From positions 3,596,001-3,660,000 of the forward strand of contig CP143430.1 in the NCBI GenBank assembly GCA_039636795.1: a DNA stretch of 64,000 nucleotides. Direction: 5' to 3'. Position numbers and translations under genes: made by a program. Source of the DNA: Micrococcaceae bacterium Sec5.1. Lineage in GTDB: Bacteria > Actinomycetota > Actinomycetes > Actinomycetales > Micrococcaceae. Under the pieces are notes generated by a model that was not told the origin of the DNA, made no database searches, and worked only from the letters and a program-made list of their open reading frames with translations. Positions 7,584 to 17,709 of the stretch are shown here, piece by piece; position 1 is the first letter of the stretch, and every line of letters starts with the position of its first letter.

Positions 7584-9251
7584 GTGGCAAGCAGCAAGAT
7601 ACGGCGGCTGGGAATACCGTTCACGGCAGTCCTGCTGATTTTGGGACTGGCATCATGTACCGGAACGCCGGGGCCCGCAGCGTCATCATCGGCAAGCAGC
7701 ACAGCAGCTGCGGAGCCGACGGCTACCTTCAATTTCGGTACAGCATCCATGCCGCTGGGGCTCGACCCTGCGATGACAGCGGATTCGGAGTCATACCGTG
7801 TGACCCGCCAGGTCCTTGAGGGACTTGTAGGCGTGGACGGCACCACCGGGCAGACTACCCCGCTGCTCGCCACGGAATGGAAAGACAGCAACAACGGGCT
7901 GAGCTACGACTTCAAGCTCCGTGAAAAAGTGACTTTCCATGATGGAACTCCGTTCGATGCCGCCGCCGTTTGCGCCAACTTCAACCGCTGGTTTACGTTT
8001 CCCGCCGACCTGAGGAAACAAGCGCCCGGGATCTCTTTCCAAAACGTCTTCAAGGCCTATTCTGACGAGCCAGTGTTTTCGATCTTCAAGGACTGCAAGG
8101 TTGTTTCCGCCAGCAACGTCCAGATCAACCTCACCCGACCCTTCACTGGTTTCCTGCAGGCCCTGACGCTGCCCGCCTTTGCCATCTCCTCGCCCACCGC
8201 CCTTGAAGGGCAGAAGGCCAACGTCCTGGACAAGGTGCAAAATGGCCAGGCGGTGTCCGCCTACGCCAGCCATCCGGTGGGGACAGGTCCTTACGCATTC
8301 ACGGCCTGGGACGAACACAAGATCACGTTGGCCAGCTACAAGGGCTACTGGGGCAACAGGGGCCAAATCGGCGTTATCAACTTCATTCCTTATGACCACG
8401 CAGAAACGCGCCAGCAAGCGCTCCTTGACGGCAAGATCGACGCCTACGATCTCGTGACGTCGGGAACCTTTGATCAACTTGTCAAAAAGGGTGTCCAGAT
8501 CATCCAGCGTGACCCGTTCTCGGTGATGTACCTCGGCATGAACCAAGCGGTTGCGCCGTTGGACAAGCTGGAGGTCCGCCAGGCCATCGAGATGGCTATT
8601 GATAAGGAATCACTGATCCGCAGGTTCTTCATCGACAACACGGCGCAAGCTTCACAATTTGTTCCCCCGAAGCTCAGTGGTTTCAACAACAACGCCCCTT
8701 CTTTGGGATACAACCCTGAGAAGGCCAAGGAGCTTCTGGAGAAGGCCGGCTACAAGGGCGAGGAACTCAAGTTCTACTATCCGCTGAACGCCACTCGGGC
8801 TTATATGCCCACACCAGAGAAGATCTACGCCGAGATCAGCCGCCAACTGGTTGCCGTAGGAATCAACATCAAGCCGGTTCCCGTGGACTGGGAGGATGGC
8901 TATCTTCAAAAGGTGCAGTCCCCTGGCGACCACGCCCTGCACCTCCTGGGCTGGAATGGCTCCTATGCCGATGCTGACAACTTCCTGGGCCCGCTTTTCG
9001 GAGAGCCCAGGGGCGAGTTCGGATACACGGATTCGGAAGTCTTCCACAAGATCGAGCGAGCCCGCGCCCTGCCCAACGGCGATGACCGCAACACCCAGTA
9101 CCAGTCCATCAATGCCGAGATAGCGGCGTCGGTGCCGGCCGTGCCCATAGCCTTCCCTATCTCTGCGCTGGCCCTGTCCGACAAGGTGGAAAGCTACCCC
9201 GCTTCACCTGTCCTCAACGAAGTTTTCACAAACGTCCGCTTAAAGCCTTGA
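7584..9251 (+). CDS. Peptide/opine-type ABC transporter substrate-binding lipoprotein
   Basis: Extracytoplasmic solute-binding protein of family 5 (oligopeptide, dipeptide, nickel type). The GTG at 7584 has a GAGGGGA SD and starts a lipoprotein signal with lipobox LGLASC, so Cys25 would be lipidated. Typical family-5 features follow: GLDPAMTADSESYRVTRQVLEGLVG, YDFKLREKVTFHDGTPFDAAAV, ASHPVGTGPYAF, VRQAIEMAIDKESLIRRFF. No permease or ATPase gene is adjacent, so the partner transporter must be encoded elsewhere and the ligand is unknown. An upstream in-frame extension overlaps tRNA-Leu and is rejected. Confidence 0.9.
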   Translation: MASSKIRRLGIPFTAVLLILGLASCTGTPGPAASSSASSTAAAEPTATFNFGTASMPLGLDPAMTADSESYRVTRQVLEGLVGVDGTTGQTTPLLATEWKDSNNGLSYDFKLREKVTFHDGTPFDAAAVCANFNRWFTFPADLRKQAPGISFQNVFKAYSDEPVFSIFKDCKVVSASNVQINLTRPFTGFLQALTLPAFAISSPTALEGQKANVLDKVQNGQAVSAYASHPVGTGPYAFTAWDEHKITLASYKGYWGNRGQIGVINFIPYDHAETRQQALLDGKIDAYDLVTSGTFDQLVKKGVQIIQRDPFSVMYLGMNQAVAPLDKLEVRQAIEMAIDKESLIRRFFIDNTAQASQFVPPKLSGFNNNAPSLGYNPEKAKELLEKAGYKGEELKFYYPLNATRAYMPTPEKIYAEISRQLVAVGINIKPVPVDWEDGYLQKVQSPGDHALHLLGWNGSYADADNFLGPLFGEPRGEFGYTDSEVFHKIERARALPNGDDRNTQYQSINAEIAASVPAVPIAFPISALALSDKVESYPASPVLNEVFTNVRLKP

Positions 9252-9330
9252 CGATTCCCTGCAATTTCAGTATTGCGTCTGCGCGGGGATATTCTGTGAC
9301 AGCCAGTGCCGCCGCTAACGGAGATTGATC

Positions 9331-10836
9331 GTGACCTTCATTTCCAAGACTCAACATGCCGACGTCGTCCTTATTGGCGGCGGAATCATGAGTGCCACCC
9401 TTGGTGCGTTCATCAAGCAACTCGAACCCACCTGGACCATCTCCCTCTTTGAACGACTCGACGAAGCGGGACTCGAAAGCTCCGGACCATGGAACAACGC
9501 CGGCACCGGACATGCTGCGCTGTGTGAGCTTAACTACTCCCCCGCGGCCAAGGACGGCTCCGTGGATCCTTCCAAGGCCATCCACATCAATGAGCAGTTT
9601 CAGCTTTCGCGCCAGTTCTGGTCCCATCTGGTGGACAGCAATGTCATTGGCTCCCCCAAGGGCTTCATCAACACTGTTCCGCACATGAGCTTCGTCATCG
9701 GCGATGATCACGCGAACTTCCTGAAGACCCGGTACGAGGCCCTCAAGCCCAACACGCTGTTCCGCAGCATGGAATACACCGAGGACCAGGACAAGATCGC
9801 CAAGTGGGCGCCCCTCATCGTCAAGGGCCGGGACCGCAAGCAGCGCGTTGCCGCCACCCGCGCGGCGGAAGGCACCGACGTCGATTTCGGCGCACTGACC
9901 CGCGAACTGACCGGCTATCTGCGGAACACTGGCGCCGAGGTCAACTTTGGTCACGACGTCACCAACATCCATCGTGCATCAGGCGGCGGTTGGGATCTTT
10001 CCCTCAAACACCCCAAGTCGGGTGAGCACGGCCGCATCCACGCCAAGTTCGTCTTCGTAGGAGCCGGCGGTGGAGCACTCCACCTGCTTCAGGCCTCGGG
10101 CATTCCGGAAAGCAAGGGCTACGGCGGATTCCCCGTATCCGGCCAGTTCTTCCGCTGCACCGACGACTCCATCACCTCGCAGCACAGCGCCAAGGTCTAT
10201 GGCCAGGCTTCCGTTGGCGCCCCACCCATGTCCGTCCCCCACTTGGACACCCGGTTTGTTGAAGGCAAGCGTTCCCTCCTCTTTGGCCCGTACGCTGGTT
10301 TCTCCACGAACTTCCTGAAGACCTCCAGCTACCTTGACCTCCCGCTGTCCATCCGCCCGGGAAACATTATTCCGATGCTTGCGGTGGCCAAGGACAACAT
10401 GGACCTCACGGCGTACCTCATCAAGGAGGTGGCCAAGCGCCACGAGGCGAAGGTGGAGTCCTTGCGTGAGTACTATCCCGAGGCCGTTGGCAATGATTGG
10501 GAGCTGATCACTGCAGGCCAGCGTGTCCAGATCATCAAGAAGCACCCGCAAAAGGGCGGCATCCTGCAGTTCGGTACTGAGGTCATCGCGTCCCGCGACG
10601 GTTCCATCGGCGCCCTTCTGGGTGCGTCTCCGGGAGCTTCCACTGCTGTCCCGATCATGATTGAACTGCTGCAGAAGACGTTCCCCAAGAACTTCAAGGG
10701 TTGGCAGTCCAAGCTCAAGGACATGATGCCGGGCTATGGCGTGAAGCTTAACGAGAACCCTGAGCTTGCCGCCGAGCTTGAGGCAAGCACTGCACGGTCA
10801 TTGCAACTGGAAGTGGCCAACGCCCTCCAGGGCTAG
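9331..10836 (+). CDS. mqo: Malate:quinone oxidoreductase
   Basis: Membrane-associated FAD enzyme that oxidises malate to oxaloacetate and passes electrons to the quinone pool, serving the TCA cycle in place of or beside NAD malate dehydrogenase. The 501-residue protein has the FAD dinucleotide-binding motif [16 protein letters not shown] at its N-terminus, then [46 protein letters not shown] and the C-terminal [13 protein letters not shown], all typical of Mqo. GTG 9331 has a GGAG SD 7-8 nt upstream; a TTG at 9325 is also in frame. It stands alone between the binding protein and the RND gene. Confidence 0.96.
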   Translation: MTFISKTQHADVVLIGGGIMSATLGAFIKQLEPTWTISLFERLDEAGLESSGPWNNAGTGHAALCELNYSPAAKDGSVDPSKAIHINEQFQLSRQFWSHLVDSNVIGSPKGFINTVPHMSFVIGDDHANFLKTRYEALKPNTLFRSMEYTEDQDKIAKWAPLIVKGRDRKQRVAATRAAEGTDVDFGALTRELTGYLRNTGAEVNFGHDVTNIHRASGGGWDLSLKHPKSGEHGRIHAKFVFVGAGGGALHLLQASGIPESKGYGGFPVSGQFFRCTDDSITSQHSAKVYGQASVGAPPMSVPHLDTRFVEGKRSLLFGPYAGFSTNFLKTSSYLDLPLSIRPGNIIPMLAVAKDNMDLTAYLIKEVAKRHEAKVESLREYYPEAVGNDWELITAGQRVQIIKKHPQKGGILQFGTEVIASRDGSIGALLGASPGASTAVPIMIELLQKTFPKNFKGWQSKLKDMMPGYGVKLNENPELAAELEASTARSLQLEVANALQG

Positions 10837-10902
10837 GCCGGCCGGGGCTGCGGCCGGGTTCCCGTCAGTCGAATTGTTCCGTAGATCTCAGGAGACTATG
10901 CA

Positions 10903-13900
10903 ATGTTCCGCCTGGCCACTTTGTCCCTGGGAAACCGTGCCCTGATCGCGCTGATCACCGTCTTTGCGGCGGTGTTCGGCGTGATCACCATGGGCTCGCT
11001 CAAGCAGGAACTTATTCCCTCGATCGAGTTCCCGCAGATCACAGTCATCACGTCCATGCCCGGCGCTTCTCCCGAAGTAGTGGACAAGCAGCTGAGCAGG
11101 CCCCTTGAGACGGCCCTGAACAGCGTCGAGGGACTTGAGTCCACCACCTCCACATCCCGCAACGGTGTTTCGCAGATCACCATGGTGTTCACGTACGGCT
11201 CCAACCTTGACCGTGCACGGAACCAGATCGACCGCGCGATTTCCAACGCCAAACGCGTGCTTCCGGCCGACGTCGAGCCGCAATCCATTGCCGGCAACAT
11301 CAGCGACTTTCCCATCGTGTTCCTGGCTGTCTCCTCTGACAAACCGCTCAGCGAACTCAATGCCGACCTCCAGCGCTTGAGCGTTCCCCGACTGCAAAAG
11401 ATCGACGGCGTCCGCGGCGCCGATCTGACTGGCGGCTCCAAGCAGCACATCCTGATCCAGCCCCGTCCTGCCGATCTCGCGGCGAAGGGTGCGTCCATCC
11501 AGTCGATCAGCAGCGCACTGAAGAACAACGGCACGCTGGTTCCTGTGGGCACCATAGAGGACCAGGGCAAAACCCTGTCCCTGCAACTGGGCAGCCCGGT
11601 TGATTCCCTTGAAGTCATCAAGGGCTTGCCGATATCGGGCGCAAAGGATTCCGCCACCATCGGAACTGTTGCCGATGTCAGCATCGAAGACGACCCCGCC
11701 ACATCCATCACGCGCACAAATGGCAAGCCAACACTTGCGCTGTCAGTCACCAAGAAGCCCGAAGGCGACACTGTGGCGATTTCGCACGCGGTGCGGGATG
11801 CGCTTGCGCCGATGGAGGCAGAGCTGGGGAACAACGCTGCGTTCACGCCCGTCTTCGACCAGGCTCCTTTTATAGAGAAGTCCATCAAGGACCTCACTAC
11901 TGAAGGGCTCCTGGGCCTGGGATTTGCCGTCGCTGTCATCCTGGTCTTCCTGATGTCCATACGGTCCACGCTGGTTACGGCCGTGTCCATCCCCCTTTCC
12001 CTCCTGATCACGTTCATTGGCATTTCCGCCACGGGCTACTCGTTGAACATCCTCACTCTTGGTGCGCTCACCATCGCCATTGGCCGGGTCGTAGATGATT
12101 CGATCGTGGTGATTGAGAACATCAAGCGCCATTTGAGTTATGGCGAGCACAAGCTGGCCGCCATCTTGACGTCCATCCGGGAAGTTGCCGGCGCCATCAC
12201 TGCGTCCACGTTGACCACTGTGGCCGTTTTCCTGCCCATAGCGTTCGTGGGCGATCTGGCAGGCGAGTTGTTCCGGCCCTTTGCCCTGACGGTAACCATC
12301 GCCCTGTTGTCATCCTTGCTGGTTTCCCTCACGATCGTTCCCGTCCTGGCTTACTGGTTCCTTCCTTCGCCTCGGCCAGATACCGAATCAGCAATGACGC
12401 GCAGGGAGGCTGCAGCGAAGGCCCGGGAGGCCGAACAGCGGAGCCGGCTCCAGCGAGGTTACTTACCTATCCTCGCGAAGACGCAGAAGCACCCTGTCCT
12501 CACCTTGTCTGCGGCGGCCTTGGTGCTGGTGGCAACGCTCGCGGTGTCGCCACTGCTTGCCACAGACCTGCTGGGGAGATCCGGCGAGAACAGCATGACA
12601 GTGCGTCAGGTCCTTCCGGCAGGAACGAGCTTGGAGGCCACCAGCGCTGAAGCCACCAAGGTGGAGGACATGCTCCGGGGCATGGAGGGCATCAAAGACG
12701 TCCAGGTGACCTCTGGTAACGCCCAGTCTGGCTTCGCCGCGCTAACGTCAACTGGCTCCTCCAACTCGACCTTCACGATCGTTACGGACGAGAAAGCGAA
12801 CCAGAAGAAGCTTCAGGATGATGTCCGCTCCAAGCTCCAGGGTGCCGCAGGCAAGATCAGCGTGGGTTCGCAGCAGGGTGGATTTGGCACATCATCCACG
12901 GTGGACATCACCATCAAGGCCGCAAACTCGGCTGATCTTCAGTCTGCAAGTGACGCCATGGTAAAGGCGATGCAGGACGTTCCCGGAAGCACCGAGGTGT
13001 CCACCAACCTCGCCGCGAACCAGTCCGTAGTCCAGGTGCGCGTGGATCGGGCGAAGGCAGTGGCAGCCGGACTGACGGAGGAACAAGTGGGTGCCTTCCT
13101 GGCATCGACCGTCAGCCCGGTCCCCGCAGGGACAGTACGCATCGAGACCAACGACTACCCCGTCCAAATTGGAAAAGGGACACGCTTCACCAGCATCACC
13201 TCAGTCCGTGCACTGCCACTCCCGACGGCGCGTGGTCCCGTGACGCTGGAGAGTATCGCCACCGTCGAACAAGTCGATGCGCCTGTGTCCATCACGAGCA
13301 GCAACGGCCAGCGGACCGCGAAGGTAACCGTGACGCCGTCGGGTTCCAACCTGGGCAGCGTCAGCACCGAAGTGCAGAAGCGGTTGGCGTCCGTTGAGCT
13401 GCCTGCCGGCGTAACGGCCGCCATTGGTGGTGCTACGACGCAGCAAGCGGAGTCCTTCCGTCAGCTTGGCTTGGCTCTCCTGGCTGCGATCGCGATCGTC
13501 TACGTGATTATGGTGGCTGCCTTCAAATCGTTGGTGCAGCCGTTGATCCTCCTGGTTTCTGTTCCCTTCGCCGCGACAGGCGCTGTGGGCTTGCTATTGG
13601 CGACGGGCGTTCCCCTGGGGTTGCCATCGCTGATTGGCATGCTGATGCTGGTTGGCATCGTGGTCACCAACGCAATCGTGCTGATCGACCTCATCAACCA
13701 GTACCGCAAACCCCACAACGGCACACCGGGCATGAGCGTGGCCGATGCCATCACCCACGGCGCCCGCCAACGCCTGCGACCCATCCTGATGACGGCATTG
13801 GCCACAGTGTTCGCGCTGACCCCTATGGCCCTGGGCCTCACCGGTGGCGGAGGGTTCATTTCGCAGCCGCTGGCAATCGTCGTGATCGGTGGCCTGGTGT

Positions 13901-14118
13901 CTTCAACGGCGCTGACACTCATCCTGGTCCCCGTCCTTTACAAACTGGTGGAAGGACGCCGGGAGAAAAAACAACTCCTGAAGCAGCTGCAGCACCGCCC
14001 CGAAGTCATGCCGGATAAGGGAAATGGCGGGAACGGCCACGACGACTTCGTCGACTGGACCACCGGCATGGTGCCCCGGATTACGGGACGCCGGGCGGCG
14101 AACAACCCCGCGGAGTAG
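10903..14118 (+). CDS. RND-family efflux transporter (AcrB/SwrC-like)
   Basis: A 1071-residue inner-membrane proton antiporter of the ACR_tran superfamily. Family features include the N-terminal membrane helix with LIPSIEFPQITVITSMPGAS and GASPEVVDKQLSRPLE, a large extracytoplasmic loop, and the helix-4 motif GRVVDDSIVVIENIKRHL, which contains the Asp-Asp pair of the proton relay. A second half repeats the layout (GIVVTNAIVLIDLINQYR). Length and two-fold repeat are normal. No membrane-fusion or outer-membrane partner is adjacent, as expected in a Gram-positive. It could export lipids, surfactants or drugs. The SD is AGGAG about 9 nt before the ATG. Confidence 0.93.
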   Translation: MFRLATLSLGNRALIALITVFAAVFGVITMGSLKQELIPSIEFPQITVITSMPGASPEVVDKQLSRPLETALNSVEGLESTTSTSRNGVSQITMVFTYGSNLDRARNQIDRAISNAKRVLPADVEPQSIAGNISDFPIVFLAVSSDKPLSELNADLQRLSVPRLQKIDGVRGADLTGGSKQHILIQPRPADLAAKGASIQSISSALKNNGTLVPVGTIEDQGKTLSLQLGSPVDSLEVIKGLPISGAKDSATIGTVADVSIEDDPATSITRTNGKPTLALSVTKKPEGDTVAISHAVRDALAPMEAELGNNAAFTPVFDQAPFIEKSIKDLTTEGLLGLGFAVAVILVFLMSIRSTLVTAVSIPLSLLITFIGISATGYSLNILTLGALTIAIGRVVDDSIVVIENIKRHLSYGEHKLAAILTSIREVAGAITASTLTTVAVFLPIAFVGDLAGELFRPFALTVTIALLSSLLVSLTIVPVLAYWFLPSPRPDTESAMTRREAAAKAREAEQRSRLQRGYLPILAKTQKHPVLTLSAAALVLVATLAVSPLLATDLLGRSGENSMTVRQVLPAGTSLEATSAEATKVEDMLRGMEGIKDVQVTSGNAQSGFAALTSTGSSNSTFTIVTDEKANQKKLQDDVRSKLQGAAGKISVGSQQGGFGTSSTVDITIKAANSADLQSASDAMVKAMQDVPGSTEVSTNLAANQSVVQVRVDRAKAVAAGLTEEQVGAFLASTVSPVPAGTVRIETNDYPVQIGKGTRFTSITSVRALPLPTARGPVTLESIATVEQVDAPVSITSSNGQRTAKVTVTPSGSNLGSVSTEVQKRLASVELPAGVTAAIGGATTQQAESFRQLGLALLAAIAIVYVIMVAAFKSLVQPLILLVSVPFAATGAVGLLLATGVPLGLPSLIGMLMLVGIVVTNAIVLIDLINQYRKPHNGTPGMSVADAITHGARQRLRPILMTALATVFALTPMALGLTGGGGFISQPLAIVVIGGLVSSTALTLILVPVLYKLVEGRREKKQLLKQLQHRPEVMPDKGNGGNGHDDFVDWTTGMVPRITGRRAANNPAE

Positions 14119-14137
14119 AGCCGCATCAGCAGCCAAC

Positions 14138-14162
14138 AGGGCCGGGAACAATTCCCGGCCCT
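14138..14162 (+). terminator. Hairpin after RND gene
   Basis: Perfect 11-bp stem AGGGCCGGGAA/TTCCCGGCCCT with a 3-nt loop; a T-tract is lacking. Confidence 0.6.
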
Positions 14163-14184
14163 GCCCTGTTACAGGAACTGATAC

Positions 14185-14196
14185 ATGCAAATGCAT
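14185..14196. promoter_or_regulatory. Palindrome upstream of the LLM-marR operon
   Basis: ATGCA-AA-TGCAT lies about 60 bp before the first start and 10-20 bp before TTGAGATACACT, a possible promoter element. Its position and size suit a MarR-dimer operator for autoregulation by the downstream MarR gene; this is inferred. Confidence 0.4.
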
Positions 14197-14255
14197 CTAG
14201 TTTGAGATACACTGTTTACAGAGCCCGGGACCACGGGCAGGGAGAAAGGCACATC

Positions 14256-15380
14256 ATGCAGATCGGCGTATTCAGCGTCAGTGACATCACCACTGACCCC
14301 ACCACGGGCCGCACGCCCACGGAGAACGAACGCATCAAGGCCTCCGTTGCCATTGCCAAAAAGGTCGAAGAAATCGGCATGGATGTCTACGCCATTGGCG
14401 AGCACCACAACCGTCCCTTCTTCTCCTCCTCCCCAACGACCACCCTGGCTTACATCGCGGCCCAGACCGAGCGCATCACGTTGTCCACGGCCACAACCCT
14501 GATCACCACCAATGACCCGGTCAAGATCGCCGAGGACTTTGCGATGCTGCAGCATCTCTCCGATGGCAGGGTTGACTTGGTGCTTGGGCGCGGCAACACA
14601 GCACCTGTATACCCTTGGTTCGGAAAGAACATCCAGGACGGGATCGAGCTCGCGATCGAAAACTACAGCCTGCTCCGCAAGCTGTGGGATGAGGATACGG
14701 TCAATTGGTCGGGCAAGTTCCGCACCCCCCTGCAGAACTTCACCTCTACACCGCGCCCGCTCGATGGCGTTGCCCCCTTCGTCTGGCACGGCTCCATCCG
14801 CACGCCGCAGATCGCTGAAGTGGCTGCCTACTATGGCGACGGCTTCTTCGCGAACAACATCTTCTGGCCCAAGGAGCATTACCAGCAGTTGATCGGCCTT
14901 TACCGCGAGCGCTACGAGCACTATGGGCACGGCACGGCCGATCAGGCAATCGTGGGCTTGGGTGGTCAGTTCTTCATGAGGAAGAACTCCCAGGACGCGG
15001 TCAAGGAGTTCCGCCCATACTTCGACAACGCACCCGTGTACGGTCATGGTCCTTCCTTGGAGGACTTCACGTCACAGACACCCTTGACCGTGGGCAGTCC
15101 GCAGGAAGTCATCGAGAAGACGCTCACCTTCCGTGAATTCTTTGGCGACTACCAGCGGCAGTTGTTCCTGATCGATCACGCGGGTCTGCCCCTGAAGACC
15201 GTCCTGGAGCAGCTTGACCTCTTCGGCGAAGAAGTCCTTCCCGTGCTCCGCAAGGAATATGCTGCCCTGAAGCCGGCCAACGTGCCGGACGCGCCGACGC
15301 ACGCTTCCCGCGTTGCTGCGGCCATGGAGGCCAGCGTCAACGAGTCCGCTCCAGCTGGAGCCCCGGGTCAGGAGGCCTGA
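14256..15380 (+). CDS. LLM-class flavin-dependent oxidoreductase
   Basis: Member of the bacterial luciferase-like, FMN/F420 TIM-barrel monooxygenase superfamily. The 374-residue protein begins MQIGVFSVSDI and shows YAIGEHHNRPFFSSSP, LSTATTLITTNDPVKIAEDFAMLQHLSDGR and VLGRGNTAPVYPWFG. The conserved EHH near residue 50 is a typical LLM feature. The substrate is unknown. ATG 14256 has a GGAGAAAGG SD; the 18 codons upstream in frame lack one. The stop TGA overlaps the ATG of the MarR gene by one base, so the two are translationally coupled. Confidence 0.9.
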   Translation: MQIGVFSVSDITTDPTTGRTPTENERIKASVAIAKKVEEIGMDVYAIGEHHNRPFFSSSPTTTLAYIAAQTERITLSTATTLITTNDPVKIAEDFAMLQHLSDGRVDLVLGRGNTAPVYPWFGKNIQDGIELAIENYSLLRKLWDEDTVNWSGKFRTPLQNFTSTPRPLDGVAPFVWHGSIRTPQIAEVAAYYGDGFFANNIFWPKEHYQQLIGLYRERYEHYGHGTADQAIVGLGGQFFMRKNSQDAVKEFRPYFDNAPVYGHGPSLEDFTSQTPLTVGSPQEVIEKTLTFREFFGDYQRQLFLIDHAGLPLKTVLEQLDLFGEEVLPVLRKEYAALKPANVPDAPTHASRVAAAMEASVNESAPAGAPGQEA

Positions 15381-15856
15381 TGTCCAACCCTTCGGCGTCC
15401 TCCGCCGTTCGCCTCGCCGCCGAGACCTGGGAGTCGCTGTTCCGCTCCCAGGTGGCGGTGATGCGGAAACTTCAATCAGGTCCGGCGTTCAAGTCCCTGC
15501 CGGTCAAGGAGTATGACGTCCTGTTTACACTCTCGCGATGCCCTTCCGGTCAGCTGCGGTTGAACGAGATCAATGACAAAGTGCTGCTGAGCCAGTCCAG
15601 CCTGAGCCGTTTGGTGGACCGGCTGGAGAAGCGGGGTTTGGTGGAGCGGACAACAGCGCCCGACGACGGCCGTGGAGTGCTGCTGTCCCTGACAGAATCA
15701 GGCAGCGAGTTGCAGAAAACGATTGGTCGGGAACACGTGCGCGATATTGCCCAACTCGTTGGGCCGGCGCTTACAGTCGAGGAGCAGCGGGAACTGTTGC
15801 GGCTGACGGAGAAGCTACGGGCCTCAGTGGCAGGACACCAGGCAACGCACAGGTAG
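15380..15856 (+). CDS. MarR-family regulator coupled to the LLM oxidoreductase
   Basis: A 158-residue winged-helix regulator. The recognition region reads NEINDKVLLSQSSLSRLVDR and is followed by EKRGLVERTTAPDDGRGVLLSLTESG, the MarR wing. The start overlaps the preceding stop (TGATG). Co-transcription with the oxidoreductase suggests that it represses its own operon, perhaps at the ATGCA-AA-TGCAT palindrome, until a ligand processed by the oxidoreductase appears. This is an inference from gene order. Confidence 0.9.
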   Translation: MSNPSASSAVRLAAETWESLFRSQVAVMRKLQSGPAFKSLPVKEYDVLFTLSRCPSGQLRLNEINDKVLLSQSSLSRLVDRLEKRGLVERTTAPDDGRGVLLSLTESGSELQKTIGREHVRDIAQLVGPALTVEEQRELLRLTEKLRASVAGHQATHR

Positions 15857-15906
15857 GGGTGCCGCTCCCCGTCGTCTCAGGGGCGGTCATCTCAGGGCAG
15901 GTCGTC

Positions 15907-16713
15907 TCAGTGCAGGCGGACGAGCTGCCGTGGATCCTCCACAGGGAGCTCGCCGTTGACTGATGCGCTGACCTTGAGGGTCTTCAGCGACAGGCTCCCA
16001 CCCACCGTGGAAAGGAAGGCTGTATCTGAAGAATCCCGTCCTGCCGTGATGCGAAGCATGGACTCGCGCGGCGCCAGCCCAGTCGGATCAATGATGTGCC
16101 ATCCATCATCTATGTAGGCCTCTGCCACAGCGTGGAAGTCCATGGGACTCAACCCGGGTGCGTACACAGCTGCGAGGCGGGCCGGCACATCCTTGGACCT
16201 CAACAGGGCAATGGCCAAGTGTGCGAAGTCACGGCAAACACCGCGCCGGTGGAGGAGCGTCTCCACCGCACCGTCGGTTCCTCGCGAGGATCCACTGACG
16301 TAGCGCAGCTCTCCATTGACCCAATCACGGACAGCGTGGAGCAGTTCGGCCCCGCTAAGGCTGCCGAACTCGGCATAAGAGGTGGGCAGCAACCGATCAG
16401 ATTCGGCGTAGCGGCTCGGCCGGACGTACCGGATGAGTTCCATGGGAGAGGGTGTGTCGCGGTCTGCGAAGCCATGGACCGTGGCTTGGTAGTCAACCGT
16501 CACTTCGCTGGGCTCCGTGAATTCCATGTATTGGAAGCGGCCCCCGTGATGGTCGCTGAGTTCAGCAAAGGGAATCTCGTTCCCATCAAGAGTGATGGAG
16601 AGTGTTTCCGTTACTGACTCGTACCCCGGATTGTTGGCCACGGCGATGGCCATGGCCACTTTCGTGTTGGCTACAGTCTTGAAAACGAGCTTGGCAGCAA
16701 CGTTGCGTTCCAT
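15907..16713 (-). CDS. Transglutaminase-like cysteine protease-fold protein
   Basis: A 268-residue protein with an N-terminal beta-rich transglutaminase-associated region and a transglutaminase core. The candidate catalytic triad is intact: Cys160 in RRGVCRDFAHLAIALLR, His194 in SPMDFHAVAEAYIDDGWHI and Asp209 in IIDPTGLAPRESM. There is no signal peptide, so it is cytoplasmic. Family members act as proteases or isopeptidases; its substrate is unknown. The SD GGAG lies just before ATG 16713. It runs in the same direction as the next lipoprotein gene 70 bp upstream and may be co-transcribed with it. Confidence 0.88.
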   Translation of the reverse strand: MERNVAAKLVFKTVANTKVAMAIAVANNPGYESVTETLSITLDGNEIPFAELSDHHGGRFQYMEFTEPSEVTVDYQATVHGFADRDTPSPMELIRYVRPSRYAESDRLLPTSYAEFGSLSGAELLHAVRDWVNGELRYVSGSSRGTDGAVETLLHRRGVCRDFAHLAIALLRSKDVPARLAAVYAPGLSPMDFHAVAEAYIDDGWHIIDPTGLAPRESMLRITAGRDSSDTAFLSTVGGSLSLKTLKVSASVNGELPVEDPRQLVRLH

Positions 16714-16783
16714 TAATCTCCGGGGTGGGTTGCGGCGGGACAGCCCCCGATGCCGCCGTTATATGGATCAGCCAACCGCAGGA

Positions 16784-17647
16784 CTACAGATTGACCTTCA
16801 GAGACAGTAGCATCCGTTGGACGTTGGCGAATTCAGAATCATGGGCGACGTACTTCGCGGCCAGGTCCAAGGTGTCAAAAGTCTTTGCCGGGGCTACTTT
16901 TTCATCGGCGGCGAAGGCATGGACCGCTGTAACATCCCCGAAAGAGTAGTCGCCCTTGCCGGAAGGTCCCTGAACGCGGTTCCTTAGTTCGCAAGCCTGG
17001 CCGTCGGCGCCAGCCACCATGTTGGTGATGCCGAAGGAACCGAAGAATTTGTAGCCTTGGATCACGCGGAAAACGACTCGGGGATCGATGGTGTCCGGAC
17101 CATCGGAGTGCGGAACATCCAATGGCGCACTGCTGATAACTATGTACGGATGGCTTTGGCCAGCGGGGCAAGCGATGGGCCCTGCAGGAGGCAGTCCTGT
17201 CTGCAGGGTCGCGATGTATCGGCCCCCGCCATCTTTGACTTCGACCTTCAGGGCACCTGGCAGTGAACCAGCTTCAGCAGTGACAGACTGGGCAATCCAA
17301 TTCTCCGGGAGTTCGAAGCTGACCTTTTTGGCGGGATCCGTGTAGGTCTTCCAGGTCAATGCCGTGGCTGCCGGGCTGGGGTCAGAGGTGGATGCAGCAG
17401 TTGAACCGGGTGTCGCGGACGGCGTGCTGGAGACGGCGCCTCCTGACGGCGTCGTACGTTCTGATCCGGAGCCCTGGGACGGGAGGCCTGATTCGGAACT
17501 GTTGGAATGGGAACCGGAGGTCTGGGAAACCTGTGGCCCCTTGTTTTCAGTGGAACAGGCCGCGGTGGCGGTGAGCAGGATGACACTCAGTGCCACTGTG
17601 CTGAGCCGAAGCGTCGTCGTACGGTTCGGATGGGTGGTGCCGTTCAT
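16784..17647 (-). CDS. Lipoprotein of unknown function
   Basis: The 287-residue exported lipoprotein has a signal with lipobox TATAAC (Cys31), then a Ser/Gly/Thr-rich linker to about residue 95, then a globular domain beginning ALTWKTYTDPAKKVSFELPENW. I do not recognise a named family. The fold hint (a short strand followed by FELPENW) resembles small photosystem II PsbP-like or lipoprotein LpqN-type domains, but this is weak. A GTG at 17653 is in frame, but ATG 17647 has TAAGCT 6 nt before it, a leaderless arrangement. It is divergent from the DUF1684 gene, with only 62 bp between starts. Confidence 0.75.
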   Translation of the reverse strand: MNGTTHPNRTTTLRLSTVALSVILLTATAACSTENKGPQVSQTSGSHSNSSESGLPSQGSGSERTTPSGGAVSSTPSATPGSTAASTSDPSPAATALTWKTYTDPAKKVSFELPENWIAQSVTAEAGSLPGALKVEVKDGGGRYIATLQTGLPPAGPIACPAGQSHPYIVISSAPLDVPHSDGPDTIDPRVVFRVIQGYKFFGSFGITNMVAGADGQACELRNRVQGPSGKGDYSFGDVTAVHAFAADEKVAPAKTFDTLDLAAKYVAHDSEFANVQRMLLSLKVNL

Positions 17648-17653
17648 GCGCAC

Positions 17654-17659
17654 AGCTTA
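17654..17659 (-). promoter_or_regulatory. -10 box of leaderless lipoprotein gene
   Basis: TAAGCT, 6 nt, ATG 17647. It is back to back with the DUF1684 promoter, with 38 bp between the two -10 boxes. Confidence 0.6.
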
Positions 17660-17697
17660 TCGGCGGGTAAGGCCCGACACGGGATTTGACGTCGTAC

Positions 17698-17703
17698 TAG
17701 GCT
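17698..17703 (+). promoter_or_regulatory. -10 box of leaderless DUF1684 gene
   Basis: TAGGCT, then GAAGAC, then ATG 17710. Confidence 0.6.
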
Positions 17704-17709
17704 GAAGAC

